Part shown: positions 7,973 through 16,761 of the stretch, piece by piece | Numbering within the stretch: the first letter of the stretch is position 1 | Layout of the letters: the number at the start of each line of letters is the position of its first letter | From: Haloarcula amylolytica JCM 13557 | Lineage (GTDB): Archaea > Halobacteriota > Halobacteria > Halobacteriales > Haloarculaceae | DNA: 64,000 bases | Assembly (NCBI RefSeq): GCF_000336615.1 | Contig: NZ_AOLW01000006.1 | Span: 1-64,000 of the forward strand | Reading direction: 5' to 3' | The notes under the pieces: model-generated | Seen by the model: the letters and a program-made list of their open reading frames with translations, nothing else | The model's database searches: none | What the model was told of the DNA's origin: nothing | Program-made: the position numbers and the translations under genes

Positions 7973-8956
7973 ATGCCACCCAAGTCACCGGAGCAAAGAG
8001 ACAGCCGGACGACCCCGAGCGTCGTCGAGCGGACTGTCTCTCGCCTCGCCTGGCCGATCTGGAACAGCATGGACGACAGGCTCAGAGCGCCGCTTCGGGC
8101 GGTTCTCCCGGCGGTGCTGTCGTTTCTCGCCCTCGCGGCGCTACAGAGCGTCGTTCGGGCCCGATTCACGCACCCCATCCGAGAACCGCTCGAAGCGGCC
8201 GGGATCGGGGTGGTCCTCGTCGCCACGGTGTTCGTCAGCGCGCGGGTCCTCGACCGCCGACCCGTCGGCGAGTACGGCCTGTCGCTCGACCGTCACTGGT
8301 GGCGGTCGTTCGCCGTCGGCGGCGCGATAGCGACCGTCATCAATGCCGGCGCGCTCGCCGTCGCAGTCGGCGCGGGCTGGGCCACTGTCGTCGGCGTCGC
8401 GGAGGGAGCCGGCGATCTCCCGTTTCTGCCGGCGATGGCCGTCGTCTTCAGCTACGTCGCCCTCGCGTCGGCGTGGGAGGAGATCGTCTTCCGTGGGGCG
8501 ATGCTGAAGAACCTCGCCGAAGGGGCCGACGGGCCCGTCCCGCGGTGGGCCGCGGTCGGCGTGGCGGTGCTCGCGAGTTCGCTCGTCTTCGCCTTCCTGC
8601 ACGGCGGGAAGGTCGACCACCCGAGCCAGTACGGCTATTACCTGCTCGCCGGACTGGTCCTGAGCGGCGCGTACGTCCTCACCGGCGACCTCGCCCTCCC
8701 GATCGGCTTTCACGCCTGGTACAACTTCACCCAGAGCGCGGTGTTCGGTCTCGGCCACTCACAACGGACGCCCGAACTGATCGCAGTCGATATCGTCGGC
8801 CCCGCGCGCTGGATGGGCGAAGAAGGGATCGTCTACTCGCTCTTCGTGGTCGTCGGCGGCCTCCTGCTACTGGCGTTTCTCCGCTGGCGCGACGGCCGTC
8901 TTGGAATCGACGAGCGCGTGACGCGGTGGACGCCCGGATTCGAACGGGAGACGTGA
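7973..8956 (+). CDS. CPBP family intramembrane glutamic endopeptidase
   Basis: A 327-residue multi-pass membrane protein with the Abi/CPBP signature: EE at 169-170 followed by R174 (AWEEIVFRGA), a histidine in FAFLHGG at about 212, and FHAWYN near 247. These motifs form the Rce1-type active site inside the membrane. The roughly 40 residues before the first helix include a second possible start (MDDRLRAP, residue 33). Family roles range from CAAX processing to bacteriocin immunity, and none can be assigned here. Confidence 0.85.
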   Translation: MPPKSPEQRDSRTTPSVVERTVSRLAWPIWNSMDDRLRAPLRAVLPAVLSFLALAALQSVVRARFTHPIREPLEAAGIGVVLVATVFVSARVLDRRPVGEYGLSLDRHWWRSFAVGGAIATVINAGALAVAVGAGWATVVGVAEGAGDLPFLPAMAVVFSYVALASAWEEIVFRGAMLKNLAEGADGPVPRWAAVGVAVLASSLVFAFLHGGKVDHPSQYGYYLLAGLVLSGAYVLTGDLALPIGFHAWYNFTQSAVFGLGHSQRTPELIAVDIVGPARWMGEEGIVYSLFVVVGGLLLLAFLRWRDGRLGIDERVTRWTPGFERET

Positions 8957-8960
8957 CGAC

Positions 8961-9164
8961 TTAAAGGGCGGCCACGTCCGCCGCCGTCACCTCGCGGTCG
9001 TCGGGAAGCTGGTCGATGCAGTCGTAACAGAGGAAGTGTTCGGTGTCGTCGCCGAGTTCGAGGACGATTCCCTCGGTCGGCCTGGACTCCTGCGACCAGA
9101 TGTTGGCGATGCCGCCGGCTATCGAAACGTTCGTATCGCACCCGTCGCAGGCTCTAGAGGCCAT
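8961..9164 (-). CDS. small double-CxxC zinc-binding protein
   Basis: From ATG 9164 (MASRACDGCDTNVSIAGGIAN) this gives 67 residues with CDGC near the N-terminus and CYDC in HFLCYDCIDQLP, a likely zinc finger. An in-frame start at 9242 is possible, but its extra 26 residues look unlike the family. AT-rich elements lie just upstream of 9164. It ends 4 bases after the convergent CPBP gene. Function unknown. Proteins of this pattern are common in haloarchaea. Confidence 0.7.
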   Translation of the reverse strand: MASRACDGCDTNVSIAGGIANIWSQESRPTEGIVLELGDDTEHFLCYDCIDQLPDDREVTAADVAAL

Positions 9165-9274
9165 TAGCGAGTTTTTATGCGCTGTATACACTTCAAGGTA
9201 GCTGGCCCCTTCGCACAGTTCAGTGCAGTTAACTCTCGACATACTTTTGTCGTCCGATGGGCACCGTCCAGATA

Positions 9275-10261
9275 ATGCAAATACTGGTCACAGGGGGTGC
9301 CGGGTTCATCGGCGGCCACCTGGCACAGCGGTTCGCCGCCGACAGCCACGACGTGGTCGTATTGGACAACCGCGACCCGTTCTACGATCTGGATATCAAG
9401 CAACACAACATCGAAGCTGGACAGGCGGCCGCCCGGAACAGCGACGGCAGCTACGAGTTCATCGAGGGCGACGTGCGTGACGCGGAGCTAGTGACGGACC
9501 TCGTCGCCGACGCCGACTACGTCTACCACCAGGCCGCCCAGGCCGGCGTCCGCCCGAGCGTCAAGAACCCCCGAAAATACGACGAGGTCAACGTCGACGG
9601 CACGCTGAACCTCCTCGACGCCTGCCGCGACGAGGGCATCGAGCGGTTCGTGATGGCCTCCTCCTCCTCCGTTTATGGCAAGCCAGAGTACCTGCCCTAC
9701 GACGAGCAACATCCCACGACCCCCGTCTCGCCCTACGGCGCGTCGAAGCTCGCCGCCGAGCGCTACGCCTGCGCCTACAGCGAGGTGTACGACCTGCCCG
9801 CCGTCGCGTTGCGATATTTCACCGTCTACGGCCCGCGGATGCGCCCGAACATGGCCATCTCGAATTTCGTCTCCCGGTGTCACAACGGCGAGCCGCCGGT
9901 CATCTACGGCGACGGCACGCAGACGCGCGATTTCACCTACATCGAGGACGTCATCGACGCGAACATGACGCTGTTGCACGAGGACGCCGCCGACGGCCAG
10001 GCAATCAACATTGGGTCGACGGACAACATCGAAATCAAGACGCTCGCGACGGAGATCCGCGACCAGATCGACCCGGACCTCGATTTGGTCTACGAGGAAC
10101 GCCACGACGCCGACGCCGAGCACACCCACGCCGCGACCGACCGCGCCGAGGAACTGCTCGGCTACGACCCGGACCACACCATCCGGGAGGGCGTCGCGAA
10201 GTTCATCGACTGGTACCGCGACAACCGCGACTGGTACGAGCCGCTCGTTCGACAGTCCTGA
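9275..10261 (+). CDS. NAD-dependent epimerase/dehydratase (GalE-like)
   Basis: This extended SDR enzyme of 328 residues from ATG 9275 opens with the NAD motif GGAGFIGGH and has the catalytic Tyr-Lys pair in SPYGASK, with SSSSVYG before it. The profile fits UDP-sugar 4-epimerases or nucleotide-sugar dehydratases that feed glycan synthesis. An upstream ATG at 9257 adds only six residues before the beta strand, so the later start is preferred. The substrate cannot be told from sequence. No other sugar genes flank it. Confidence 0.88.
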   Translation: MQILVTGGAGFIGGHLAQRFAADSHDVVVLDNRDPFYDLDIKQHNIEAGQAAARNSDGSYEFIEGDVRDAELVTDLVADADYVYHQAAQAGVRPSVKNPRKYDEVNVDGTLNLLDACRDEGIERFVMASSSSVYGKPEYLPYDEQHPTTPVSPYGASKLAAERYACAYSEVYDLPAVALRYFTVYGPRMRPNMAISNFVSRCHNGEPPVIYGDGTQTRDFTYIEDVIDANMTLLHEDAADGQAINIGSTDNIEIKTLATEIRDQIDPDLDLVYEERHDADAEHTHAATDRAEELLGYDPDHTIREGVAKFIDWYRDNRDWYEPLVRQS

Positions 10262-10315
10262 CGGGCGACACGAACAGGCCACGGTTTTAACCGCGTCCCG
10301 TCCTGCAGGAAGGGT

Positions 10316-11254
10316 ATGCACGTCCTCGTGACCGGTGCAACGGGGTTCGTCGGGGGCCACCTCGCCCCGGCGCTCCTCGCGGCCGGCCACAGCGTCCGCG
10401 CGCTCGTTCGCGACCCGAGCGAGTACGCCCCGCCCGACGGCGTCGACGTGGCGACAGGCGACCTGCTCGACGCGGGCAGTTTCGATGCCGCCCTCGCCGG
10501 AATCGACGTCGCGTACTACCTCGTCCATTCGATGCGTGCCGGGACCGACTACGCCGAGCGGGACCGGCGCGCGGCGCGGAACTTCCGTCGGGCGGCCGAC
10601 GCGGCCGGCGTCGACCGAGTCGTCTACCTCGGCGGCCTCGGCGAGGACGACGAGACGCTGTCCGAGCACCTCCGGTCGCGCCGCGAAGTCGAGTTCCTCC
10701 TCAAGGAGGGCGAGTACGACCTGACGACGTTCCGGGCGGCCATCATCATCGGCGCGGGCTCAGCGAGCTTTCGGATGATACGCGAACTGACGACACGGCT
10801 ACCAGTGCTGGTGACGCCGCGTTGGGTCCGGACCGACTGCCACCCAATCGCTATCGACGACGTCATCGCGTACCTGGTCGACGTGCTCGACACGCCGGAG
10901 ACGGCCGGCGAGACCTACGAGATTGGCGGCCCGGAGGTGTTGACCTACGCGGAGATACTGCGGCGGACAGGGCGAATCATGGGCACGGGCGAGCCGAAAA
11001 TCGTGCCGATACCGGTGCTGACGCCGAAGCTGTCTGCGTACTGGGTCGGTCTACTGACCGACGTGCCATCGAGCGTCGCCCGGCCGCTCATCCACGGGCT
11101 GAAGACGCCAGTGGTCGCGGACACCGAGGCCGCTCAGGCACAGTTCACGGTCGACCTGACGCCGTTCGCAGACGCGGTCTGGCTGGCCCTCAGCGAGCCG
11201 CGGAGTCGCGAAACGGCGCAGGCGGCCGCGGCCACGGGTGGTGCAGGCAGATGA
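10316..11254 (+). CDS. atypical SDR NAD(P)-binding protein
   Basis: A 312-residue atypical SDR with the N-terminal motif GATGFVGGH and the conserved EIGGPEVLTYAEIL and YWVGLLTDVP segments typical of the NDUFA9/YwnB-like SDR_a5 group. No catalytic YxxxK is obvious, in keeping with a binding or quinone-linked role rather than epimerase chemistry. It overlaps the next gene by 4 bases (ATGA), so the two are probably co-translated. Confidence 0.82.
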   Translation: MHVLVTGATGFVGGHLAPALLAAGHSVRALVRDPSEYAPPDGVDVATGDLLDAGSFDAALAGIDVAYYLVHSMRAGTDYAERDRRAARNFRRAADAAGVDRVVYLGGLGEDDETLSEHLRSRREVEFLLKEGEYDLTTFRAAIIIGAGSASFRMIRELTTRLPVLVTPRWVRTDCHPIAIDDVIAYLVDVLDTPETAGETYEIGGPEVLTYAEILRRTGRIMGTGEPKIVPIPVLTPKLSAYWVGLLTDVPSSVARPLIHGLKTPVVADTEAAQAQFTVDLTPFADAVWLALSEPRSRETAQAAAATGGAGR

Positions 11255-11985
11255 GCGGCGACAGCGCCCGCCCGGAGTACGGCGAGACGTGGGTGTACGA
11301 GAGCATCATCGGCGCGCTGCCGGGGATTCGGCTACCGACGTGGGCAGCGATGGCGATACAGCTCCTCATCTTCGAGGTCGCCATCGTCGCTCTGTCGTGG
11401 TACTACGAGGTCTGGAGCGCCGCAATCGCCGGAACGGTCGTCGTGTTCGTCGCCACCATCGGGAGCGCCGAGATGCTCCGTATCAGCACGCTCATCCGCC
11501 GTATCGACGTGCCGCCGACCTACCGCGCGCTGCTGTTCGCCTCGAACGTCGAGGTCGTGTTGTCCGTCCTCGCGTACGTCGCCCTGCTCACCCACCTATT
11601 CGTCTTCGACCCGCAGGTCAGCTCGACGCCACTTCTGGGCCAGCTGTTCGGGTCGGAGCCGCCGGTACTGGTGGTGTATCTGACCCTACTCATCCTCTGG
11701 GACGTGAGCTACCGCATCGGCACGGGCTGGTGGGCCAGCGTCACCGGGCTCTGGCGGTCAGCACGCTACCGGTTCGACCCCGAGACGGCACGGGTGTTCA
11801 TCCGTGCGGATCTGGAGATATGGGGCTTTGGGGTTCTCCAGCTCGTGCTCGTTCCGTTCGTGCTCGACCAGCCGGTACTGCTCGCGGCGCTGGTCGGCCA
11901 TGTGATAGCCGTCACAGTCGTGACGGCCGCCTCTGTCGGGCTATTGCGCTACCGGTCGAGAACGGCCGCCGTCAGTCAGAGTTGA
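11251..11985 (+). CDS. haloarchaeal four- to six-helix membrane protein
   Basis: The 244-residue product from ATG 11251 has hydrophobic segments at about 30-52, 53-75, 97-118, 133-150 and 188-225 and the conserved-looking stretch YGETWVYESIIGALPG near its N-terminus. The start overlaps the SDR gene stop, and the end runs 14 bases into the convergent DUF5786 gene. It is a conserved haloarchaeal family by memory. Function unknown. Coupling to an SDR protein suggests a membrane redox or lipid task, which is inference only. Confidence 0.8.
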   Translation: MSGDSARPEYGETWVYESIIGALPGIRLPTWAAMAIQLLIFEVAIVALSWYYEVWSAAIAGTVVVFVATIGSAEMLRISTLIRRIDVPPTYRALLFASNVEVVLSVLAYVALLTHLFVFDPQVSSTPLLGQLFGSEPPVLVVYLTLLILWDVSYRIGTGWWASVTGLWRSARYRFDPETARVFIRADLEIWGFGVLQLVLVPFVLDQPVLLAALVGHVIAVTVVTAASVGLLRYRSRTAAVSQS

Positions 11986-12145
11986 TCTGCTTGAACTGGT
12001 CGAGCAGCTCTTCTGTCGACTCGTCACCGTCGTAGTCGACACTCCCGTGGTACGTGCTCCGGTCGTCGTCTTCCGACAGGTCGACCTCGCTGTTCTTGCG
12101 TTCACGGCGTTCGTGTTCGTCGTCGTCGTACGCTCCCATCGACAT
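11972..12145 (-). CDS. DUF5786 family small acidic protein
   Basis: A 57-residue protein starting MSMGAYDDDEHERRERK and ending LLDQFKQINSD. The MGAYDxDEHERRE start and the YHGSVxYD core match the haloarchaeal DUF5786 family. An in-frame ATG six bases later (12139) may be the true start. It is highly charged, has no membrane segment, and its function is unknown. It converges with, and overlaps by 14 bases, the preceding membrane-protein gene. Confidence 0.85.
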   Translation of the reverse strand: MSMGAYDDDEHERRERKNSEVDLSEDDDRSTYHGSVDYDGDESTEELLDQFKQINSD

Positions 12146-12299
12146 AGGTTACCACAGTGAAACTTGGCTGGTAGTGACTATCAATGTAACGGTGGTCCCA
12201 GAAACCGTACCACACGACCTACAGAGGGGTCGAACAGTCCGAATCGGGGTGTCTCGATAGGGCGGAACGCCCAAGACCACTGACCGTCTACACGCACCC

Positions 12300-13274
12300 G
12301 TGGCTGGTCCCTTACGTCTGCGACGGTCGAACGAGCGATGGAGCGAGAAGCGGGTCCGGACAGACCTGCTGACGCCGCTGCAGAACACCTTCGGTGCGAC
12401 GATGAACGGTCCGTGGTTCGCCCCGCCGGAGGGGTGGGCCGCGCGCCGACTAGAGATGGACAACGGCGACCTCGCGCTGTTTTGCTGGAACGGCCAGCGC
12501 GCGTACTGGGTCGGGAACACCGAGACCCCGGAGACGCTGTGGCGAACGGAGAAGTACACGTTCGACGAGGTGCCCGACGAGATTAGCGAGTGGGTCCAGC
12601 GGGAGCTGTTCGCCCAGTTAGAGGTGGAGGACCCGTGGCTCACCGAGTACGAGACGCTGGCGCACTTCTTCCTGCCCGTGTTTCTCTCGAAGGACGGCCG
12701 GGTGTCGACACGGACGTTCTTCCGGGACCACGCCGGCGGCTTCCCGGACGCCGACCGGGCGGACGGGCTGGCGTTTTACGACGACTTCCTCGCGACCGGC
12801 GAACTCGACGACTACCGCTACACGATGGCGAGCAAACTCGGGACCAGCGAGGGTTTTGACCTCTCGCGGATGCGAGCGACGATGGGCGAGTTCAACGTCG
12901 CCAAACTGCTCGTCGACGCGGGCAACGACATCAGACCCGAGGTCGAACTGAACTCGGGCCACTCCGTCGATTTCCGGGTCGAGGACACGCTCGTGGAGGT
13001 CACCCGCCCACGGCCGCCGTCCCGACGACAGGTCAACACCGGTATCGCCGCGGTCAAAGCGTCCGGTGACGCCAAGACCCGCGACCAGCTAGCGGCCCAC
13101 CCCGGAGCCGTCCTCGTCGTCGACTGCAGTTCCTTCCCGGACGACGACTGGCGGCGGGTCTACGGCGAACAGCCCGATGTCGGCTACTCGCCGACCATCG
13201 TCTTCCGCGCCCGACCGGACGGCAGCATGGAAGGGTACGCCTACGGCTCGGTTCCGTTCCCGCTCCCGTTTTAA
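12300..13274 (+). CDS. DUF5784 family protein, possible PD-(D/E)xK-like fold
   Basis: A 324-residue protein starting at GTG 12300, matching from memory the haloarchaeal DUF5784 family (PLRLRRSNERWSEKRVR near the N-terminus). Residues about 220-240 read ELNSGHSVDFRVEDT then LVEVTRP. The spacing of an Asp and an E-x-T on adjacent strands resembles a degenerate restriction-endonuclease-like core. Downstream on the same strand, 82 bases away, is an AAA+ ATPase gene. The nuclease idea is inference, and the catalytic Lys is not evident. Confidence 0.78.
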   Translation: MAGPLRLRRSNERWSEKRVRTDLLTPLQNTFGATMNGPWFAPPEGWAARRLEMDNGDLALFCWNGQRAYWVGNTETPETLWRTEKYTFDEVPDEISEWVQRELFAQLEVEDPWLTEYETLAHFFLPVFLSKDGRVSTRTFFRDHAGGFPDADRADGLAFYDDFLATGELDDYRYTMASKLGTSEGFDLSRMRATMGEFNVAKLLVDAGNDIRPEVELNSGHSVDFRVEDTLVEVTRPRPPSRRQVNTGIAAVKASGDAKTRDQLAAHPGAVLVVDCSSFPDDDWRRVYGEQPDVGYSPTIVFRARPDGSMEGYAYGSVPFPLPF

Positions 13275-13356
13275 TGCAGGTACGCCGCGTTATCTTCCCC
13301 GAAATTCGGGGCGTAACATATAACGCGCCGGACGGGCAACACTGAGAGAGATAGCC

Positions 13357-14412
13357 GTGGTGGACGACACAGAGCAACCGGGGACCAGCGGCGCGGGACA
13401 GTCGGTTTCCGAGGTAATGGACCGGCTCGAATCGCTCCGGTCCGAGGAAGAAGAACGTTCCGAGAGCGCTACCGCCGGCGTGCTACTGGACCAGTTGCAG
13501 GAGGTCGAACAGCGGCTACTTGCCTTCGGCGAGGCGCTGGGCGACACCGCCGACACCGTGACGGACCTCCCGTTTACCGAGGAAGCCGGGCTGGACCACA
13601 TGCCCGAGCCGCTGTACGTCCGCCACGACACCGAGATGCTGAACCAGGTCACGTCCTGGCTGCTTCAGGACCAGCACATCGGGTTAGTGAGTCCCTACGG
13701 CACCGGAAAGACGGCCTTCCGGGAAATCGTCCTCCGTGACCTCTCGAAACACGAGGGTTTTGTCATCACGCATCTGGACAACCCACGCGAGACGACGCCG
13801 CGAAAACTGTACCAGACGGTTCTGACGGCCGCCTACGCCGCGGGCTACTCCATCGACCAGCGAAACTACTCGCAGGTCCGCGACGGGATTCCGTGGGCGA
13901 CCGCCGAAGCGAAAGACGCTGTCCACGAAATCGTCCGTCGCGTGCGCGAGGACGACAAGACGCTACTGCTGGTCGTCGACGAGATCGAGGTGCTGGAGGC
14001 GGACCTGCTGTCGCCGCTGCAGGTGGCCGGCGACGCCGGCGTCCGCCTGTTCCTCACCGGGACGCCGGAGGGGAAGCGCCGCGTCGCGGAGATCCGGGGA
14101 ACGCTCGACTCACGGCTTCGCTACTACGAGGGCATCGACCCGTTCTCGCCGGACGACGTGGCCGAGTACGCCGCCCGCTCGCTTTCGTACTTCCGGGGCG
14201 AACCCTACGAGGGGCAGGCCCCGGACCTGTTCACACGGGCCGCAATCGAGGACATCCACGAGCGGACCGAGGGCAACCCCCGTGAGGTCCGTATCGAGTG
14301 TCGCGAACTGTTCACCAGGGCGGCGTTCGTCTGGTACCGAACCGGGCAGGACATCTCCCGCATCCAGATCACCCCCGAGCTGCGCCACCGTCGGTTCGGA
14401 ATGGGCCGCTGA
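13357..14412 (+). CDS. AAA+ ATPase with N-terminal coiled coil
   Basis: This 351-residue protein starts at GTG 13357. Residues 15-65 are a Glu/Leu-rich probable coiled coil. Walker A is PYGTGKT (113-119), Walker B LLLVVDEIE (about 204-212), and GNPREVR near 311 looks like sensor 2. It resembles the ExeA/Cdc6-like branch of AAA+ proteins, but no DNA-binding winged helix is clear. The stop codon is the loop of a perfect 7-bp stem (14403-14419). Pairing with the DUF5784 gene upstream suggests a shared complex. Confidence 0.78.
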   Translation: MVDDTEQPGTSGAGQSVSEVMDRLESLRSEEEERSESATAGVLLDQLQEVEQRLLAFGEALGDTADTVTDLPFTEEAGLDHMPEPLYVRHDTEMLNQVTSWLLQDQHIGLVSPYGTGKTAFREIVLRDLSKHEGFVITHLDNPRETTPRKLYQTVLTAAYAAGYSIDQRNYSQVRDGIPWATAEAKDAVHEIVRRVREDDKTLLLVVDEIEVLEADLLSPLQVAGDAGVRLFLTGTPEGKRRVAEIRGTLDSRLRYYEGIDPFSPDDVAEYAARSLSYFRGEPYEGQAPDLFTRAAIEDIHERTEGNPREVRIECRELFTRAAFVWYRTGQDISRIQITPELRHRRFGMGR

Positions 14413-14419
14413 GCGGCCC
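14403..14419 (+). terminator. hairpin whose loop is a stop codon
   Basis: GGGCCGC (14403-14409) pairs perfectly with GCGGCCC (14413-14419), and the three unpaired bases are the TGA stop of the AAA+ ATPase gene. It may act in 3' end formation or in termination of translation. The second reading is speculative. Confidence 0.45.
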
Positions 14420-14427
14420 TGAATGGG

Positions 14428-14517
14428 TATATAAACCACCCACGTTATTCGGTATCACACCGTCGAGTGTGGCGTGTAATAGGGCGATACACCAACGCCC
14501 ACCGTAGCATTTATATA
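14428..14517 (+). promoter_or_regulatory. promoter region of the thermosome gene
   Basis: Two AT-rich elements stand upstream of cct: TATATAAA at 14428-14435 and TTTATATA at 14510-14517. The second is about 27-34 bases before the ATG at 14544 and fits a near-leaderless start. Between them CACAC (14456-14460) and GTGTG (14467-14471) form a short inverted repeat that could bind a heat-shock regulator. The first TATA could drive a longer transcript. Confidence 0.6.
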
Positions 14518-14543
14518 GAATCACATTCAATCATCGTTTGACT

Positions 14544-16241
14544 ATGGCTCAACAGCAGATGGGCAACCAGCCCATGATTGTACTTTCCGAGGAGTCCCAG
14601 CGGACATCCGGAAAGGACGCGCAGTCGATGAACATCACGGCCGGGACGGCCGTCGCCGAGGCCGTTCGGACGACACTGGGTCCGAAGGGCATGGACAAGA
14701 TGCTCGTCGACAACTCGGGCTCGGTCGTCGTCACGAACGACGGCGTCACCATCCTCGACGAGATGGACATCGAGCACCCCGCCGCCAACATGATTGTCGA
14801 GGTCGCCCAGACCCAGGAAGACGAAGTGGGCGACGGCACGACCACGGCGGTCGTCATGGCCGGCGAACTCCTCTCGAAGGCCGAGGAACTCCTCGACCAG
14901 GACATCCACGCCAGCATCCTGGCTCAGGGGTACCGCCAGGCCGCAGAGAAGGCCAAGGAGATTCTCGAGGACAACGCCATCGACGTCGACGCCGACGACA
15001 CGGAGACCCTCGAAAAGGTCGCCGCGACGGCGATGACCGGCAAGGGCGCGGAGTCCTCCAAGGACATCCTCGCCGAACTCGTCGTTCGCGCCGCACAGTC
15101 CGTCGTCGACGACGACGGCAGCGTCGACACCGACAACATCCAGATCGAAACCGTCGTCGGCGGCGCAACCGACGAGTCCGAACTCGTCGAAGGCGTCATC
15201 GTCGACAAGGAGCGCGTCCACGACAACATGCCGTTCGCCGTCGAGGACGCCGACGTTGCCCTGCTGGACACGGCCATCGAGGTTCCGGAAACGGAACTCG
15301 ACACCGAAGTCAACGTCACCGACCCCGACCAGCTCCAGCAGTTCCTCGACCAGGAAGAGGAACAGCTCAAGGAGATGGTCGATCAGCTCAAAGAAGCCGG
15401 TGCTGACGTCGTCTTCTGCCAGAAGGGCATCGACGACATGGCCCAGCACTACCTCGCTCAGGAAGGTATCCTGGCCGTGCGCCGCGCCAAGAAGTCCGAC
15501 ATCGAGGCCCTCTCGCGCTCGACCGGCGCGCGCATCATCTCGAACATCGACGACATCGAAGCCGACGATCTCGGCTTCGCTGGCTCCGTCGCCCAGAAGG
15601 ACATCGCTGGCGACGAGCGCATCTTCGTCGAGGACGTCGAGGACGCCCGCGCTGTCACGATGATCCTCCGCGGCGGCACCGAACACGTCGTCGACGAAGT
15701 CGAGCGCGCCATCGAGGACTCGCTCGGCGTCGTCGCCGCTACGCTGGAGGACGGCAAGGTCCTGCCCGGCGGCGGTGCCCCCGAGACCCAGCTCGCCCTC
15801 GGTCTCCGAGACCACGCCGACTCCGTCGGCGGCCGCGAGCAGCTCGCCGTTGAGGCCTTCGCCGACGCCATCGACGTCATCCCGCGCACTCTCGCGGAGA
15901 ACGCCGGTCTCGACCCGATCGACTCGCTGGTCGACCTCCGCAGCAAGCACGACGGTGGCGCAGTCACCTCCGGGCTTGACGCGTACACCGGTGAGGTCGT
16001 CGACATGGAAGAGGACGGCGTCGTCGAGCCGCTCCGTGTCAAGACCCAGGCCGTCGAAAGCGCAACCGAAGCAGCCGTCATGATCCTCCGCATCGACGAC
16101 GTCATCGCTGCTGGCGACCTCAAGGGTGGCCAGGGCGACGACGACGAGGACGAAGGCGGACCCGGCGGCCCAGGCGGCGCGCCCGGCGGAATGGGCGGCG
16201 GCATGGGCGGCATGGGCGGCGGTATGGGCGGCATGATGTAA
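14544..16241 (+). CDS. cct: thermosome (group II chaperonin) subunit
   Basis: The 565-residue subunit folds proteins with ATP inside a double-ring chaperonin. Signatures include [23 protein letters not shown] and the C-terminal Gly-Met tail ([18 protein letters not shown]), which projects into the cavity. ATG 14544 (MAQQQMGNQ) is preferred over the TTG six bases earlier because of TATA spacing. The codon bias is strong, as expected for an abundant protein. A three-hairpin element follows the stop. Haloarchaea carry several paralogues, and which one this is cannot be told here. Confidence 0.96.
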   Translation: MAQQQMGNQPMIVLSEESQRTSGKDAQSMNITAGTAVAEAVRTTLGPKGMDKMLVDNSGSVVVTNDGVTILDEMDIEHPAANMIVEVAQTQEDEVGDGTTTAVVMAGELLSKAEELLDQDIHASILAQGYRQAAEKAKEILEDNAIDVDADDTETLEKVAATAMTGKGAESSKDILAELVVRAAQSVVDDDGSVDTDNIQIETVVGGATDESELVEGVIVDKERVHDNMPFAVEDADVALLDTAIEVPETELDTEVNVTDPDQLQQFLDQEEEQLKEMVDQLKEAGADVVFCQKGIDDMAQHYLAQEGILAVRRAKKSDIEALSRSTGARIISNIDDIEADDLGFAGSVAQKDIAGDERIFVEDVEDARAVTMILRGGTEHVVDEVERAIEDSLGVVAATLEDGKVLPGGGAPETQLALGLRDHADSVGGREQLAVEAFADAIDVIPRTLAENAGLDPIDSLVDLRSKHDGGAVTSGLDAYTGEVVDMEEDGVVEPLRVKTQAVESATEAAVMILRIDDVIAAGDLKGGQGDDDEDEGGPGGPGGAPGGMGGGMGGMGGGMGGMM

Positions 16242-16247
16242 GCCACC

Positions 16248-16363
16248 TTTTTGCGCAGGGGCCTCGGGCGCTTCGCGCCCTCAACCCCCGCGCAAAAACG
16301 TGGGCGAAAAAGGCGGAATCGCCGCGATGCGGCGATTCCGAGAACCGCGGCCTTCGGCCGCGG
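16248..16363 (+). repeat. three-hairpin downstream element, copy 1 (after cct)
   Basis: Seven bases after the cct stop, TTTTTGCGC (16248-16256) pairs with GCGCAAAAA (16290-16298) around an inner stem 16266-16280 with a TTC loop. A spacer ending GCGAAAAAGG follows, then an 11-bp perfect stem (16315-16325/16329-16339, loop GAT) and an 8-bp stem (16345-16352/16356-16363, loop TTC). The same order and spacer pattern recurs after hisG (58564-58695). It may be a terminator or a processed RNA element. The rest of the gap up to 16527 holds nothing I recognise. Confidence 0.7.
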
Positions 16364-16527
16364 ATGCCTGCCTCGCCCGTCGATCTCGCAAAGAATCGTT
16401 GCGGTTCTACATTTTCTGTCTTTAGTCTGAGTGAGTGACGACGCTGTTTCGATTATCGAAGATATCGGACAGTACACACTTCGCAAGCAGACGCCACGGT
16501 CAAACCAGCGCGCCCCCTTAACACGGT

Positions 16528-16752
16528 ATGGACCTGACAGGGACCGAACGGCGGCTGCTGTGGACCGGAACGGCGCTAGCAGGTGTGCTCCATCTGCTCG
16601 TTCCCGGCACGTTGCTGTCGCTAGCGCGGCTGGGCTATCGCTGGGTGCTGGCAGTGGAGTTCAGACCACAGGAACGGTCCCGTCGCCGGGTCAGGCTGCT
16701 CGGCGTCGCATTTCTCGCAACGGCGGCGGTTCTCAAGCGGGTATTCGGCTAA
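16528..16752 (+). CDS. small membrane protein (74 aa)
   Basis: A 74-residue protein with a hydrophobic helix at about 11-34 (TGTALAGVLHLLVPGTLLSL) and a second, weaker one at 55-70, separated by an arginine-rich loop QERSRRRVRLLG. Codon use is typical of the window and the frame is isolated between the cct element and the convergent SLOG gene. Function unknown. Confidence 0.65.
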   Translation: MDLTGTERRLLWTGTALAGVLHLLVPGTLLSLARLGYRWVLAVEFRPQERSRRRVRLLGVAFLATAAVLKRVFG

Positions 16753-16761
16753 AAAGTTCGG

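Noticed and set aside
14511-15950. Open frame of 479 codons on the minus strand opposite the thermosome gene
   Set aside because: Mirror of a strongly codon-biased gene, with Val/Asp/Leu-rich sequence and no start context.
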